From an uncultured Bacteroidales bacterium (lineage in GTDB: Bacteria > Bacteroidota > Bacteroidia > Bacteroidales > UBA932): a stretch of 64,000 nucleotides of DNA. Numbering within the stretch: the first letter of the stretch is position 1; every line of letters starts with the position of its first letter. Below the pieces are notes generated by a model. It saw nothing but the letters and a program-made list of their open reading frames with translations, ran no database searches and was not told the DNA's origin. A program made the translations under genes and the position numbers. Below, in pieces: positions 50,641-60,701 of the stretch. The stretch lies in the NCBI GenBank assembly GCA_934717185.1, contig CAKUYQ010000003.1, positions 1-64,000 on the forward strand. The letters are read 5' to 3'.

Positions 50641-52819
50641 ATTTATATCTTATATCTAACTCATCCAATATATTCTGAGCCCCCGCATACTTGTCTATTA
50701 TCCACAAGACAAATCTGATGTCTACACAAACCGTTTTAAAATAGTATGGATGATAATAGATATCTCCGCTCATACTCTCTCTGTTGCCATCAAAGGCCAA
50801 TCCTATAAGCTCCCCTTTACCGTTCATTACCGGGCTGCCGGAATTTCCTCCTGTAATATCGTTATTGGTTAGGAAATTAACATATAGGTTACCTTTTTCG
50901 CCCCATCTGCCCCAATCTTTTGCGGCAATGAGCTTATTCATCTTGTCATCTACCCTAAACTCGTAATTTGTATTGTCCTGCTTGTCTATATAACCATTTA
51001 TGGTTGTCTGATAATCATAATGTACACCATCTGTTGGGTATATATCGCATACAGAACCGTATGTAAGTCTCATTGTGGAATTTGCATTAGGATACTGCGG
51101 CTTGCCCTGCGACTTGCGCATATTGTAAATTGCATGCGTGTACTTAGGTGTGAGCTTCTCTATACAACATCCCAAAGAATCGTCTATACATTTTCCTCTG
51201 CGGTTAAAATCCTGTATGTTGCAACCTTCGTTAAATACAATAACCGGGTCGTTCAAGATATCATTAACGCTTTTTGGAGTTGCAAAAAAGGCCTTTAGAT
51301 CCTCTACTGTACGAAAATCAGACCTGCTGTATACATATTTTGCAAACTCCTCACCACTGTTGTTGCAACGGTTTATCCACGCTTTAACGGTATCCGACAG
51401 ATATTTCCTGTCCAAGTTCTGTATAAACAGATTGGACATTACGCCAAACAGCTCCAAATCTGTAGATTGATCAAATTTTGCAAACTCAATTTCAGCTCTT
51501 TTGATATAGCGTTTTACTAAAGGGCTGTTAATATCTACAGAATCTATCTTGCCTTTTTGCATCTCTCTGGCAATAGCTGCAAATTTTTTACATGAAGTTA
51601 CCCAATCGCAACACAGCAGGTACGCCTCTTTGTACCATGTACGGTTACGAGTAAGACTCATACTGCTATTGTACGACTTTTTAAGATTTTCGAGTAATCT
51701 TTCGTTTTCTTTACTAATAGGGCTCTCTGTGCCGGCATACTCTGTAAGCATTTTCTCCTCCTGTCTGCGTATATCTATAACGTTGTAACGTTTTAGACAT
51801 TTGTTCTCCCACTTGGCAAAATCTGTATAGTTGCTTATATTAAAGTATATGTTTGAGTAAATAAGTCTGAGATCCGGATTTTCATTCATCTTCTTATCCC
51901 AAACATCCAATCGGCTCCTTCTTGCCTCTACAACAATAGGGTTAATGATATTCTGCTTCTGCTCTACCTCAAATGATGACGCATATCTGTTGGTTTTCCC
52001 CGGATAACCCATTATCATGGCAAAGTCTCCCATCTTTTTTGGGGCTGCGGATATTGCAAGTGTTCTGGCAGGCTGCATTGGCACGTTATCTTTTGAATAT
52101 TTTGCAGGCTTGCCGTCCTTTCCTGTATAGACTCTGTATATAGCAAAATCGCCCTTATGCTGAGGCCAGCTCCAATTGTCTGTCTCTCCGCCGAATGCAC
52201 CTATGGATACCGGAGGGGCACCCACAAGTCTCACATCTGAAAAGACCTCATATACAAACATATAATAAGCCTCCCCACTCCACATATTAGCGCACATGCA
52301 CTCCATTCCGGGGTATTGAGATTTATATTTTGTCTCTACCATTCTGTAAACACGCCTCATCATCATTCCGTGAAAGCCGTTTTTATTAAGCTTTTCTCTC
52401 TCTGCGTTTACATCAGCAGTAACATCTATGACTTTTCTTAGGAAAAGGGCGTTTTTGTCGGGAATAGGCTTCTCTTCATCTCTATTCATAGCCCAAAAGC
52501 CGTTCTCCAAGTAGTTATGCTCTTTTGTACTCAAGCGGAATATATCTCCATATGCACAGTGGTGGTTGGTTATAAGAAGACCCTCTTTTGAGATCATGCT
52601 TCCTGTACAGCCAAAATCCAAAGATACAATGGCATCACTGAGCGAGTTTGCCACATCTTCGTTATAGATCTCTTTACCTGTAAGTTTGAGACCCATTTTT
52701 TTCATCTGAGGGTAAATGGAGTTCTCAAACATGTTTACCATCCACATCCCCTCATCGGCGTTTGAAACTGCCGGCAGCAGCATAAGTACCGCTGCCAGCA
52801 TTATTGTGATTTTTTTCAT
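50639..52819 (-). CDS. S46 family dipeptidyl peptidase (DPP7-like)
   Basis: A 726-residue secreted serine exopeptidase releasing N-terminal dipeptides. It has a signal peptide (KITIMLAAVLMLLPAVSNA), the catalytic His in LLITNHHCAYGD (about residues 82-93), and Ser660 in GGNSGSPVM. The residue 18 after the catalytic serine is Gly (AFDGN). In the family Gly marks DPP7 (hydrophobic P1) and Arg marks DPP11 (acidic P1), so DPP7-type is predicted. The ATG at 52819 lies directly before the signal peptide and 16 nt after the ferredoxin gene, so it is the last gene of the TonB receptor operon. Confidence 0.93.
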   Translation of the reverse strand: MKKITIMLAAVLMLLPAVSNADEGMWMVNMFENSIYPQMKKMGLKLTGKEIYNEDVANSLSDAIVSLDFGCTGSMISKEGLLITNHHCAYGDIFRLSTKEHNYLENGFWAMNRDEEKPIPDKNALFLRKVIDVTADVNAEREKLNKNGFHGMMMRRVYRMVETKYKSQYPGMECMCANMWSGEAYYMFVYEVFSDVRLVGAPPVSIGAFGGETDNWSWPQHKGDFAIYRVYTGKDGKPAKYSKDNVPMQPARTLAISAAPKKMGDFAMIMGYPGKTNRYASSFEVEQKQNIINPIVVEARRSRLDVWDKKMNENPDLRLIYSNIYFNISNYTDFAKWENKCLKRYNVIDIRRQEEKMLTEYAGTESPISKENERLLENLKKSYNSSMSLTRNRTWYKEAYLLCCDWVTSCKKFAAIAREMQKGKIDSVDINSPLVKRYIKRAEIEFAKFDQSTDLELFGVMSNLFIQNLDRKYLSDTVKAWINRCNNSGEEFAKYVYSRSDFRTVEDLKAFFATPKSVNDILNDPVIVFNEGCNIQDFNRRGKCIDDSLGCCIEKLTPKYTHAIYNMRKSQGKPQYPNANSTMRLTYGSVCDIYPTDGVHYDYQTTINGYIDKQDNTNYEFRVDDKMNKLIAAKDWGRWGEKGNLYVNFLTNNDITGGNSGSPVMNGKGELIGLAFDGNRESMSGDIYYHPYYFKTVCVDIRFVLWIIDKYAGAQNILDELDIRYK

Positions 52820-52835
52820 CTTTCGTTTTAACTCT

Positions 52836-54776
52836 TTAATTATTCTCCTCAATTACAACAAATTTAGGGTCTGTAGCCTCGGTTGTGCCATCCTGTTTCT
52901 TTATTGTCCACTGTGGAGCCTTTAGGATTTCAATTAATTTGTCCGGAGTAAGAACGGTACTATCAAAGAAGAAACGGAATGCATACTCCTCTTTGTCGTT
53001 GATTACTGTTTTCATTCCCAACATGCCATCCTGAAGTGAAAGATAAGATGACAGATAAGGTATATTCCTGGTTATAATTGGTTTATCAAGCGCAGGGTAT
53101 ACTATATCCAATGAATCCTTGTGCTCAAGTCCCAATTTTTCTATGTTTGTAGTGTACTTGCGCTCAAAGAAATTGAACTGCCTCTCCAAAAATGCTCTTC
53201 TGGTTATTGTGTCTATCTGGTCTTCCAAGCCCATATATTTGAAATCTACCTTTATCTCCTTGGTTCCACCGCCATGTACAGGCATCTCCAAGACCTTCAT
53301 CTCTACCATCTCTTTGTAGAAAGCCTCGTCAATAGGCTCGTCCAAAGCCATATATAGTCTTACAATTAACGGACATGCGTATTCAGACTCCAATCCAAAA
53401 TATTTTCTGTTACTCTGCCTTATCTGCAAGCCTAAATAGTTTGGATCCATTTTGTCATACATCTTTTCTGTACGTATTGTAATTACTTTTACCAATGAAT
53501 CTGCCTGTGTAGGCTGAGATATTTTAAACTTGCTTGGGGTATAGATTGCCTGTTGTATAATCTCAGGCGTTGTCTCTGCCGGATTGTAATAGATATTTAC
53601 TCTTCCATGCTTAACAAATGTAGCAACGCCATACGCACCTTTTATCTTCTGAACTTTTGCAGAGAAAGCCTTTGAACTTCCGTAGCACTTTACAGAACGA
53701 AGTCCCTCTACTGTAAGCTTCTCAAGGTTCTTTTGCTGCTCCTCTGTTCCCCATCTCTCATCTATGGTTGGGAGTTCTACAGTGCTGCCAAAATATGCAC
53801 CGGCCGCAAATAGAACTGCAACAATTACCACAGGAACTATTTTGTTAACAGGAGATTTCATTCCGCTTATGCTAAGTGCATTCTTGTTACATGCATTAAC
53901 ACACTCTCCACACAATGTACAATCTACATTCTTTACTTTTACCACCTGATTTACGTTAATTGAATACGGACATTTTTTTGCACAAAGACCGCAATTATTA
54001 CAAGCCTCTGTATCTCTGCATACTTTTAGAACAGGGAACACCTTGCTCTCTCTGCAGAATACCTCCAAAAGATACCCGAACAAGCATACTGCGGTGAGAG
54101 GCCATACCCAGCTCATCTCTGTTCCAATATAATTTAGACCTAAATATGCACCAAAAACCACTACAAACATTATAGTGAACTTAAATATATTGCTGGCTGC
54201 TCCAAGCGGACAGATATATTTGCACCAGAACATCTTTATAAAGAAGTTACCTATAATGAACAGTGCTATTGATATGCAGACCATCCATAGTGTAATTTCA
54301 CCCTTAAATGCTGTAGCTGTCGCATAATATGGGTCAAAGTTCTTACAGAAAAGTTCCGAAGAATTAATTGTAAAATAGAAGATCGTAAACAGCAATATAT
54401 ATTTTACTGCACGCAAAACAATATCCAAGGTAGAACCTGTTTTAACAGATACCTCCTTTACCTTTAGTTTTGCTCTCAATTTTGACAGGCCCTCTCCCAC
54501 AGTTCCAAGAGGACAGAGATATGAACAGAACAGTCTACTGAACAGGATAACTCCTATTCCAAGCACTACACCCATCATAATCTGGGTTGCAGTCATGCTA
54601 CATGCCATTGAGCCTCTAACAAGATAAGTTGAGAGAGTCTCAAGTCCTCCAAACGGGCAAAAAGCCTCACAATCAAATGTTTGATTACCAAACAGTTTTA
54701 ATCCAAAAGCCGCAATAAGGGCTATGACTCCAATTTGCACTACTCTTCGGAGCCAATTCTTATGAGTTTTAGTCAT
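52836..54776 (-). CDS. NapH/NosR-like membrane polyferredoxin with C-terminal HMA-like domains
   Basis: A 646-residue inner-membrane electron-transfer protein. N-terminal helices carry three CxxxCP motifs (C36/C40, C84/C88, C185/C189) as in NapH/NosR. A double [4Fe-4S] ferredoxin follows (C259-C262-C265-C269 and C286-C289-C292-C296), then another helix (about 312-330). The remaining half holds a ferredoxin-fold segment similar to heavy-metal-associated domains but without CxxC (about 351-415), a unique middle part, and a second such segment (about 572-625). It probably passes electrons across the membrane for a step performed by its operon partners, such as metal reduction during uptake. Confidence 0.8.
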   Translation of the reverse strand: MTKTHKNWLRRVVQIGVIALIAAFGLKLFGNQTFDCEAFCPFGGLETLSTYLVRGSMACSMTATQIMMGVVLGIGVILFSRLFCSYLCPLGTVGEGLSKLRAKLKVKEVSVKTGSTLDIVLRAVKYILLFTIFYFTINSSELFCKNFDPYYATATAFKGEITLWMVCISIALFIIGNFFIKMFWCKYICPLGAASNIFKFTIMFVVVFGAYLGLNYIGTEMSWVWPLTAVCLFGYLLEVFCRESKVFPVLKVCRDTEACNNCGLCAKKCPYSINVNQVVKVKNVDCTLCGECVNACNKNALSISGMKSPVNKIVPVVIVAVLFAAGAYFGSTVELPTIDERWGTEEQQKNLEKLTVEGLRSVKCYGSSKAFSAKVQKIKGAYGVATFVKHGRVNIYYNPAETTPEIIQQAIYTPSKFKISQPTQADSLVKVITIRTEKMYDKMDPNYLGLQIRQSNRKYFGLESEYACPLIVRLYMALDEPIDEAFYKEMVEMKVLEMPVHGGGTKEIKVDFKYMGLEDQIDTITRRAFLERQFNFFERKYTTNIEKLGLEHKDSLDIVYPALDKPIITRNIPYLSSYLSLQDGMLGMKTVINDKEEYAFRFFFDSTVLTPDKLIEILKAPQWTIKKQDGTTEATDPKFVVIEENN

Positions 54777-54797
54777 TAAGTGTGTTTATTATTGTTT

Positions 54798-56441
54798 TTA
54801 GAAATTAAATCCTATTGTTACGTTAAAGTATTGTCTGTTGTCTTTGTTAAAACTAATATTCTCTGAGCTCAACGCCTTTGAAAGTTCTGCGTTAGATCCC
54901 ATCTTCCTGTAGAGATACCCTGCCTTAATCCATGCTGTATAACCCTTCTCTGCATTTACAATGTAACTGTACTTTATATTGCCGCCAAAATAGGTATGAT
55001 CTGTTACATTATAGAGATAATCTGTTGCAAGCAACTCCTTATGGATTCTTATTGATGAACTTTCAAGAGGGTTGGTCTCTGTAAGAGAGTTGCCGCTTCC
55101 CTTAACATATCCGCCGTTGACACCAAGATTTATAAAGCTGTTGTCACCACAGATAAAACTTTTCTCTATTGAGGCATAATATCTGTCTAACTTGTAATCT
55201 TGAGTGTAGTCTGCAGGATAATATTTATGTTCTTTCTCAACATCAGTACGTGAATAACCTAAACTCCAGCTTATATTTGCAAAGGTTTCGGATCTTTTAA
55301 TTACACCTGTGTACTCTGCACTATAAGTCTTACGGCTATCCATATATCTTAAAACCTCCCCCTCTTTATACCAGTCAAACTGGCTCTGTTCCCCCTCTAC
55401 CTCTCTGTAACTGTTGATAACAGCATTAAGCGCATTTTCGTTGCTATTAAAACCAATCTTAAGATAATTATCTATTTTTTTGCATTTTACAGAGAAAATA
55501 CCTTGATAGTCATACTCCCTTATCTCATCTGAATTGGTATTCTTGGCAAAATTATATGTCTCAAAATTATTCTGCTTGGCCGTAATATATCTAAACTGAT
55601 TATAGAATGAGAAAGTACCGGCTTTCAGCTCAACCTGCCCTCCTACTCCATAATAATTAGTTTCGTATTTTCTTGAATCAACAAGTCCGGTTGCTCCGGC
55701 ATTAACAGCGCTATAGAAAAATAGTCCTTCAAAATAGTACAACTCTTTGTCTTTGGTATCGCCAAGATATGTGTAATCCGCCTTTTCAGAATCGTATCTG
55801 TAGATAAAATTCGCTCCGGCATTAATATACTTGCTGCTGTATACAACTCCCGGAGATACAGTAAAGTTTGAGAGGATATTCTTGTTTCGTCCATCCTTCT
55901 TCTTTGCCGCAGATGCATCCCTGTAGTTTACATCAAATCCTATCGCAAAATTGTTTGATAACTTGTACCCGACACCGGCCTGCAGTATATACTGCTCTGT
56001 AACAACCTTTCCGGGAACATTTTCTGTCATAGGGGCAAGATTGGAGTTCTCGTCAACCGTACCAAGCCAGCTTTGCTCATTTTTAGTTGTCCTGTCGTAG
56101 TTGAACAGGCCATAAAAATAGACATCTCCTATATGTGAATAGGATTTTGTGTCCAATCCAAAATTATTGGAAGATTTTGCCTGATTATAATTTCTGTAAT
56201 CTCCGTTCACATTATTGTAATACAGTGCCCCCTCAGAGAAATTCATAGGGGTTGTATTAAATATAAGCCCTGCGCCATTGCCGGATTTAAGCCATGGAGC
56301 TGTCTGTTCAATACGTTCAAAGCTGTAATATGCTTTGCCGCTAAAATCTTTACTCTCCTGCGCATTTAGAGTTGCAGGAACCGCACCCATTGCAATTGCC
56401 GCAATCGCACCGATATATGATCTCTTTATTATATTATCCAT
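54798..56441 (-). CDS. Outer-membrane beta-barrel protein (DUF6850-like)
   Basis: A 547-residue exported protein (signal peptide IKRSYIGAIAAIAMGAVPATLNAQ). It is made of alternating aromatic beta-strands (NYNQAKSSNNFGLDTKSYSHIGDVYFYGLFNYDRT) and ends with a C-terminal aromatic strand (QYFNVTIGFNF) suited to BAM insertion. It resembles the Bacteroidetes DUF6850 barrel family, which often accompanies DUF4876 and TonB receptor genes. It is 9 nt after the DUF4876 gene and 21 nt before the ferredoxin gene. It could be an outer-membrane partner of the receptor. The function is unknown. Confidence 0.7.
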   Translation of the reverse strand: MDNIIKRSYIGAIAAIAMGAVPATLNAQESKDFSGKAYYSFERIEQTAPWLKSGNGAGLIFNTTPMNFSEGALYYNNVNGDYRNYNQAKSSNNFGLDTKSYSHIGDVYFYGLFNYDRTTKNEQSWLGTVDENSNLAPMTENVPGKVVTEQYILQAGVGYKLSNNFAIGFDVNYRDASAAKKKDGRNKNILSNFTVSPGVVYSSKYINAGANFIYRYDSEKADYTYLGDTKDKELYYFEGLFFYSAVNAGATGLVDSRKYETNYYGVGGQVELKAGTFSFYNQFRYITAKQNNFETYNFAKNTNSDEIREYDYQGIFSVKCKKIDNYLKIGFNSNENALNAVINSYREVEGEQSQFDWYKEGEVLRYMDSRKTYSAEYTGVIKRSETFANISWSLGYSRTDVEKEHKYYPADYTQDYKLDRYYASIEKSFICGDNSFINLGVNGGYVKGSGNSLTETNPLESSSIRIHKELLATDYLYNVTDHTYFGGNIKYSYIVNAEKGYTAWIKAGYLYRKMGSNAELSKALSSENISFNKDNRQYFNVTIGFNF

Positions 56442-56450
56442 AATAGTCTG

Positions 56451-57686
56451 CTATTTCTTAAGTGTAGGAATATCTCTAACCTCAAAGTCATTTGATGAAT
56501 TATTTGTATCCTGATAAACAATTCTTCCCCCTGCTACAGCAGTAGCCTCTGCGTCTATCTTTCTATGGACGCTCTTACCGGCTCCGCCACCCTCTTTGAT
56601 TATTACAGAACCGTTATCTATCTCCGGTCTCAGTCTCTTTGTCTGGCTTGAAGAGATCAGACACTCAACTCCATCTACAATAAGGTTCTTGTCTATAAGT
56701 AGCACATCATTATTCCTATTGCCGGGGCTGTTAGGATTAACAGCCTTTGTGTCCAAAATGAACTGCTCCTTGCTCTTTCCGCCCATAGTATAGATGTACA
56801 GTGCAGGGCTTGAGATAGATACTACAAATGCTCTTGATGTTCCGGTCTTCCAGAAACATTCAAGTGTCTTCACACCTGGTGCAGGGGCAGACTGGGCAGG
56901 AGTATTTGCAGCATCGTACATTGCATAATAGTTAGAGTTGCTCAAATCTATTGATGTACTGCAGATTGGAATATGGTTAATAGCATTAAGACATACAATA
57001 ACCTCCTCTCCGGGTTGGATAGCGATGCTTTTACCCGTACCATTAAACATCCACGACATAGAGGCAGCCGGTATTGAATCCCTTAACTCAGAAGTGCCGG
57101 GTTTTACCCAATCGGAAAGGCCTCCGTTAAGAGGTGCGTTAAACGGAAATACCACACCTACACAAAGAGAATCCAAATATGCAACATCTCCGGAATTATT
57201 GTACAGTGAGAAGTAGGTATCCTTAAGAGTATAGTTCTTTCCTGTCTCCGGATTAATACAACCTGTATAATAGAACTCCTTAATTATTATCTGGCTGGTT
57301 TGCGAGTAGTTAAGGTTAAGATTGAAATCATTTACGACACTGTTGTCGGGAGTAACCTTAATTCTCTCTGTAGAGCCGTTATAAATGGCGGTTTTGCCTC
57401 CCGACAAAGCAATCTTTGATTCGGTTGACGCTATATAGCTACCGTATGCAACTCTGGCGGTGGCCTTGCCGGAAGCATCTGCAACAGCCTCGTATGTTAG
57501 TCCCGACGATGCATCGGAGAAGATAACATTCATTCCATCCATATTTACAGACTGCCCTTGCGGAGCAACAATCTGCACGGTAATGGAGCCACTTATGGCA
57601 TCATCGCGAAAGTCTTTCTCCTTTGCATCCTTAAGGCAGGATGTAAGAGAGGACACTGCAAGCAAAATATATAATAATCGTTTCAT
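56451..57686 (-). CDS. DUF4876 family lipoprotein
   Basis: A 411-residue lipoprotein (LLAVSSLTSC, Cys near residue 17). The N-terminal part is an Ig-like or carboxypeptidase-regulatory-like fold (AISGSITVQIVAPQGQSVNMDGMNVIFSDA). The DUF4876 core follows, with QIIIKEFYYTGCINPETGKNYTLKDTYFSLYNNSGDVAYLDSLCV and FWKTGTSRAFVVSISSPALYIY. By position directly after a TonB receptor it is a candidate surface ligand-binding partner, as SusD-like proteins are for glycan receptors. The ligand is unknown. It lies 13 nt after the receptor gene. Confidence 0.75.
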   Translation of the reverse strand: MKRLLYILLAVSSLTSCLKDAKEKDFRDDAISGSITVQIVAPQGQSVNMDGMNVIFSDASSGLTYEAVADASGKATARVAYGSYIASTESKIALSGGKTAIYNGSTERIKVTPDNSVVNDFNLNLNYSQTSQIIIKEFYYTGCINPETGKNYTLKDTYFSLYNNSGDVAYLDSLCVGVVFPFNAPLNGGLSDWVKPGTSELRDSIPAASMSWMFNGTGKSIAIQPGEEVIVCLNAINHIPICSTSIDLSNSNYYAMYDAANTPAQSAPAPGVKTLECFWKTGTSRAFVVSISSPALYIYTMGGKSKEQFILDTKAVNPNSPGNRNNDVLLIDKNLIVDGVECLISSSQTKRLRPEIDNGSVIIKEGGGAGKSVHRKIDAEATAVAGGRIVYQDTNNSSNDFEVRDIPTLKK

Positions 57687-57699
57687 TTCCCTTATCTGT

Positions 57700-60492
57700 T
57701 TATAATGTTACTTTAATTTCCGCACCAAAATAGAGGTCTGTATTCTTGATGTACCCGCTGAAGTGAGGTCTTGCACTGCTCTTCATAAGCGGTTTTGAAT
57801 TTGTAAAGTTATTTGCATAGAACGAAATTGCAGCAAACTTGCCTATCTCCTTTGACACCCTTATGTTTGCCATAAAATATGGGTTAAAAGAGGCTGTAAG
57901 ATAGTTATATGCAAAGCTGTCGCTTATTCTCATCATACCCAATCTCATCTTGAGAGCGCTGTCTGTAGTTGTGTAATAATCTGTAAACGGCCTTACGGTT
58001 CCTGTTGCATCCATATAAGCCACCGGATTCTTTATATATACACCGTTCTCAACTGTTGTATGGGCATTGTCCAAGTTGCTTCTCTGCTTGTCCATCCAGA
58101 TACACTGCATGGTTAGGGTAAGAACCATTCTTAGTTTAGGAATGTTGGTAACGAAGTTTACGTTTGTATTGAATTTCTGTTGCAGTACACCGTTTCTCAC
58201 ACTGCTGTTTCCGTTAAAGATTGCAATGTAAGGGAAAGCCTGTTTTGCATCTAAAGGGTCTCTTTGGCCTATATTATAGTACTCGGAAGTTCCGGAATAA
58301 CTGCCATCTGATTTTACGTATGATCCATTTGCAATAATACTGGTGTTAATTGCCTGTATCTTTCCAAAATTGATATCATACTCTATACCCCATTTCTTTG
58401 TAGTTCTATTATTTACAATAGATGTTGAGGACTTGAATTCGGTTGTTCTTGTAAAGTCTGTATGCTCAACATAGAAACCGTCTGCATCCTTAATGTAAAG
58501 TACGCCATCTACAAACCTTGGATCTGCACCGGAATAGTTTACCGCACCATATCTGTTTACATCCATTGCCAAATAGTGTCTTGCACTCTCTATACCGTTT
58601 TTAAGGTACTCATTAAAGTATGTAACGCCCAATTTTACCCCACCAATGTTCATATCGAAACCAAATTCCATATTCCTTGTTCTGGTAGGCTTAAAGTCAT
58701 AGTCTTTAATCTCAGGGTCTATGGATGTCTGGATTATAGAGAAGTTAGTCTCATTATATCTGAACAGATCGTAATCCAAATAGGTATCACCACCGTAAAG
58801 CATATTCATACTTGGCAATTTGTCTAACAGTCCCCAACCTCCTCTTATTGCAAAGTTGCGCACAAGATTCTTCTTGTTGCCTTTGAATATCTCATATTTG
58901 GCATTAAAACGCGGATCAACTATAGGTTTAAGATCATAATGTTTGTAGAACATCTTTGTAAAACGTACTCCGGCACTCATCTCAAACGATGTCTTACCTA
59001 TAGGAATAACCACCTTCTGCTCAAGGAAAGCATTAAAATCATGTGCGTATGGAGTATGTCTGTACGGCTGATGCCTAAAATATTGCGGCATATCCCCTTC
59101 GTACCACTCACCGTTACCCTCATTACCTTTGGTATTCCACTCCACACCGTACAAGGTGTTGAAAAGTGTGCCTTTATACTTTTTATTAAGGTGAGCTGTA
59201 AGTTTGGCGTTAAGATACAGAGGCATATCCTCCACTTTCTTAAGCTGCTTTGCACTGCCGGATGTTATGGTTCCAACATGAATTCCCTCCTCTGTGACAT
59301 GAATGTCGGGAAGCAGACTCTGTGAAAGCTCTGTGTAATCTCTGTTATACTCAACTCCAAAATTGGCAGAGAGGTTATAGTTAAGGGTGGTAATCCAGCT
59401 CTTGTTAAGCTGCCACATACCGTATGCAGCCAAACTAAAATCTTTTTTTCCGGATTTTGTATAGTCATTCTTGCCGGAATCGGGATCTGAGGTTACATTG
59501 TTGCCAAGATATGAACCTGTCAGCCTCACGTTCAGTCTGAAAGGTGTGTTGTCTTGATTAAACGTATTTGAATATGTTACACCAAAGTTAACCCTGTCCA
59601 AGATATTGGTTGTAGATACAAGTCTTGTATTGTAATTGGCGTAATCTAAATCCAAGTTCATATAACCTTTGTCTTTGCCAAGTCCGAAACCTTTGTTTAT
59701 TGATGCACCTTTAAGATATGGGTCTGCCTTGAATTTAACCTCCAACGGAGTACGTCCTGCCTTTGTCTTAACAAGGACAGCTCCGGATGTAAGGTCTCCA
59801 TACTCCGCTGAAACAACACCTTTAAGGACCTCAACGGATTCTATATTCTCAGGCGAATAGCTTCTAAAATCCATTGCATTCACATCATTACCCATAGAGA
59901 GAGAGGCATCGTTCTGCACCCTGTTGCCGTTTACCACGTATGCAACACCTCTGGCATTATTAAGATCTGATGACGAACTTACTCCTGCTGTTCTTATAGT
60001 TATACGCTGCTTGCTACTCATCTGAGGGTTGGTTATGGTATTTCCCGGAACCAACTGCATAAGATCGCTCAAGCTGGTAGCTTGCAGGTGCTCAATAGCA
60101 CTCTTGTTTAGTTTACTGGACGAATTCATTGTTTCACCCGCCTCCGCTGTAACCACAATCTCCTCCAATGCAAGGTTATCTTCCAACATCTGTACTTTAA
60201 AGTTCTTGATGTCGCCGGTTATATTAATTACAAGATTGTAATCTACATAACCTATAGCCGAAACAAAAAGTGTATATTTGCCTGGAAACACTCCGGTAAT
60301 TTTAAATTCACCCTTGTCATTAGTAAATGACCACTGGCTAGTCTCTTTAAGGACTACCTGTGCAAAGGGAATAATCTCTCCGGTTTCCTTCAAACTCACT
60401 GTCCCCTCTACTGTATATTTGGCACCACCTTGAGCCAAAGCAGAAGCCGAATACAAAAGAGTCAGCACGATTAAAATAAAGAATCTTTTCAT
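57700..60492 (-). CDS. TonB-dependent outer-membrane receptor
   Basis: A 930-residue receptor with signal peptide, a carboxypeptidase-regulatory-like domain (about 27-105, VEGTVSLKETGEIIPFAQVVLKE), a TonB plug (about 115-230, NARGVAYVVNGNRVQNDASLSMGNDVNAMDF and VEVLKGVVSAEYGDLTSGAVLVKTK), and a 22-strand barrel ending in KNTDLYFGAEIKVTL. It energises import across the outer membrane. It is the first gene of the five-gene operon. No SusD gene follows, so the ligand is probably not a glycan. A metal chelate or peptide is more likely. A -7 element is at 60520-60527. Confidence 0.92.
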   Translation of the reverse strand: MKRFFILIVLTLLYSASALAQGGAKYTVEGTVSLKETGEIIPFAQVVLKETSQWSFTNDKGEFKITGVFPGKYTLFVSAIGYVDYNLVINITGDIKNFKVQMLEDNLALEEIVVTAEAGETMNSSSKLNKSAIEHLQATSLSDLMQLVPGNTITNPQMSSKQRITIRTAGVSSSSDLNNARGVAYVVNGNRVQNDASLSMGNDVNAMDFRSYSPENIESVEVLKGVVSAEYGDLTSGAVLVKTKAGRTPLEVKFKADPYLKGASINKGFGLGKDKGYMNLDLDYANYNTRLVSTTNILDRVNFGVTYSNTFNQDNTPFRLNVRLTGSYLGNNVTSDPDSGKNDYTKSGKKDFSLAAYGMWQLNKSWITTLNYNLSANFGVEYNRDYTELSQSLLPDIHVTEEGIHVGTITSGSAKQLKKVEDMPLYLNAKLTAHLNKKYKGTLFNTLYGVEWNTKGNEGNGEWYEGDMPQYFRHQPYRHTPYAHDFNAFLEQKVVIPIGKTSFEMSAGVRFTKMFYKHYDLKPIVDPRFNAKYEIFKGNKKNLVRNFAIRGGWGLLDKLPSMNMLYGGDTYLDYDLFRYNETNFSIIQTSIDPEIKDYDFKPTRTRNMEFGFDMNIGGVKLGVTYFNEYLKNGIESARHYLAMDVNRYGAVNYSGADPRFVDGVLYIKDADGFYVEHTDFTRTTEFKSSTSIVNNRTTKKWGIEYDINFGKIQAINTSIIANGSYVKSDGSYSGTSEYYNIGQRDPLDAKQAFPYIAIFNGNSSVRNGVLQQKFNTNVNFVTNIPKLRMVLTLTMQCIWMDKQRSNLDNAHTTVENGVYIKNPVAYMDATGTVRPFTDYYTTTDSALKMRLGMMRISDSFAYNYLTASFNPYFMANIRVSKEIGKFAAISFYANNFTNSKPLMKSSARPHFSGYIKNTDLYFGAEIKVTL

Positions 60493-60519
60493 TAAGTTAA
60501 ATATTATTTATTTGCACTA

Positions 60520-60527
60520 CAAAATTA
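60520..60527 (-). promoter_or_regulatory. -7 promoter element of the TonB receptor operon
   Basis: TAATTTTG on the minus strand, 28 nt before the receptor start. No convincing -33 box at the normal distance, which may mean an activator is needed. Confidence 0.45.
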
Positions 60528-60653
60528 GCTAATAAGTTCAAAACATCTTCACATATCGTTAACTTATTGTACCACTGCACTATCATTACATGCCATTATA
60601 TGCCATTTAAATATTGTTTATATTCCTTGCTGTATTATATGCCGATTAATATG

Positions 60654-60661
60654 TATATTTG
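60654..60661 (+). promoter_or_regulatory. -7 promoter element of the HTH-TM regulator gene
   Basis: TATATTTG, 41 nt before the ATG at 60702. It lies within the longer frame starting at 60567, so it supports the shorter protein. Confidence 0.6.
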
Positions 60662-60701
60662 TGACCGGTTGAAAACCCTAATTTTTTATCTGAATTTAAC
60701 A

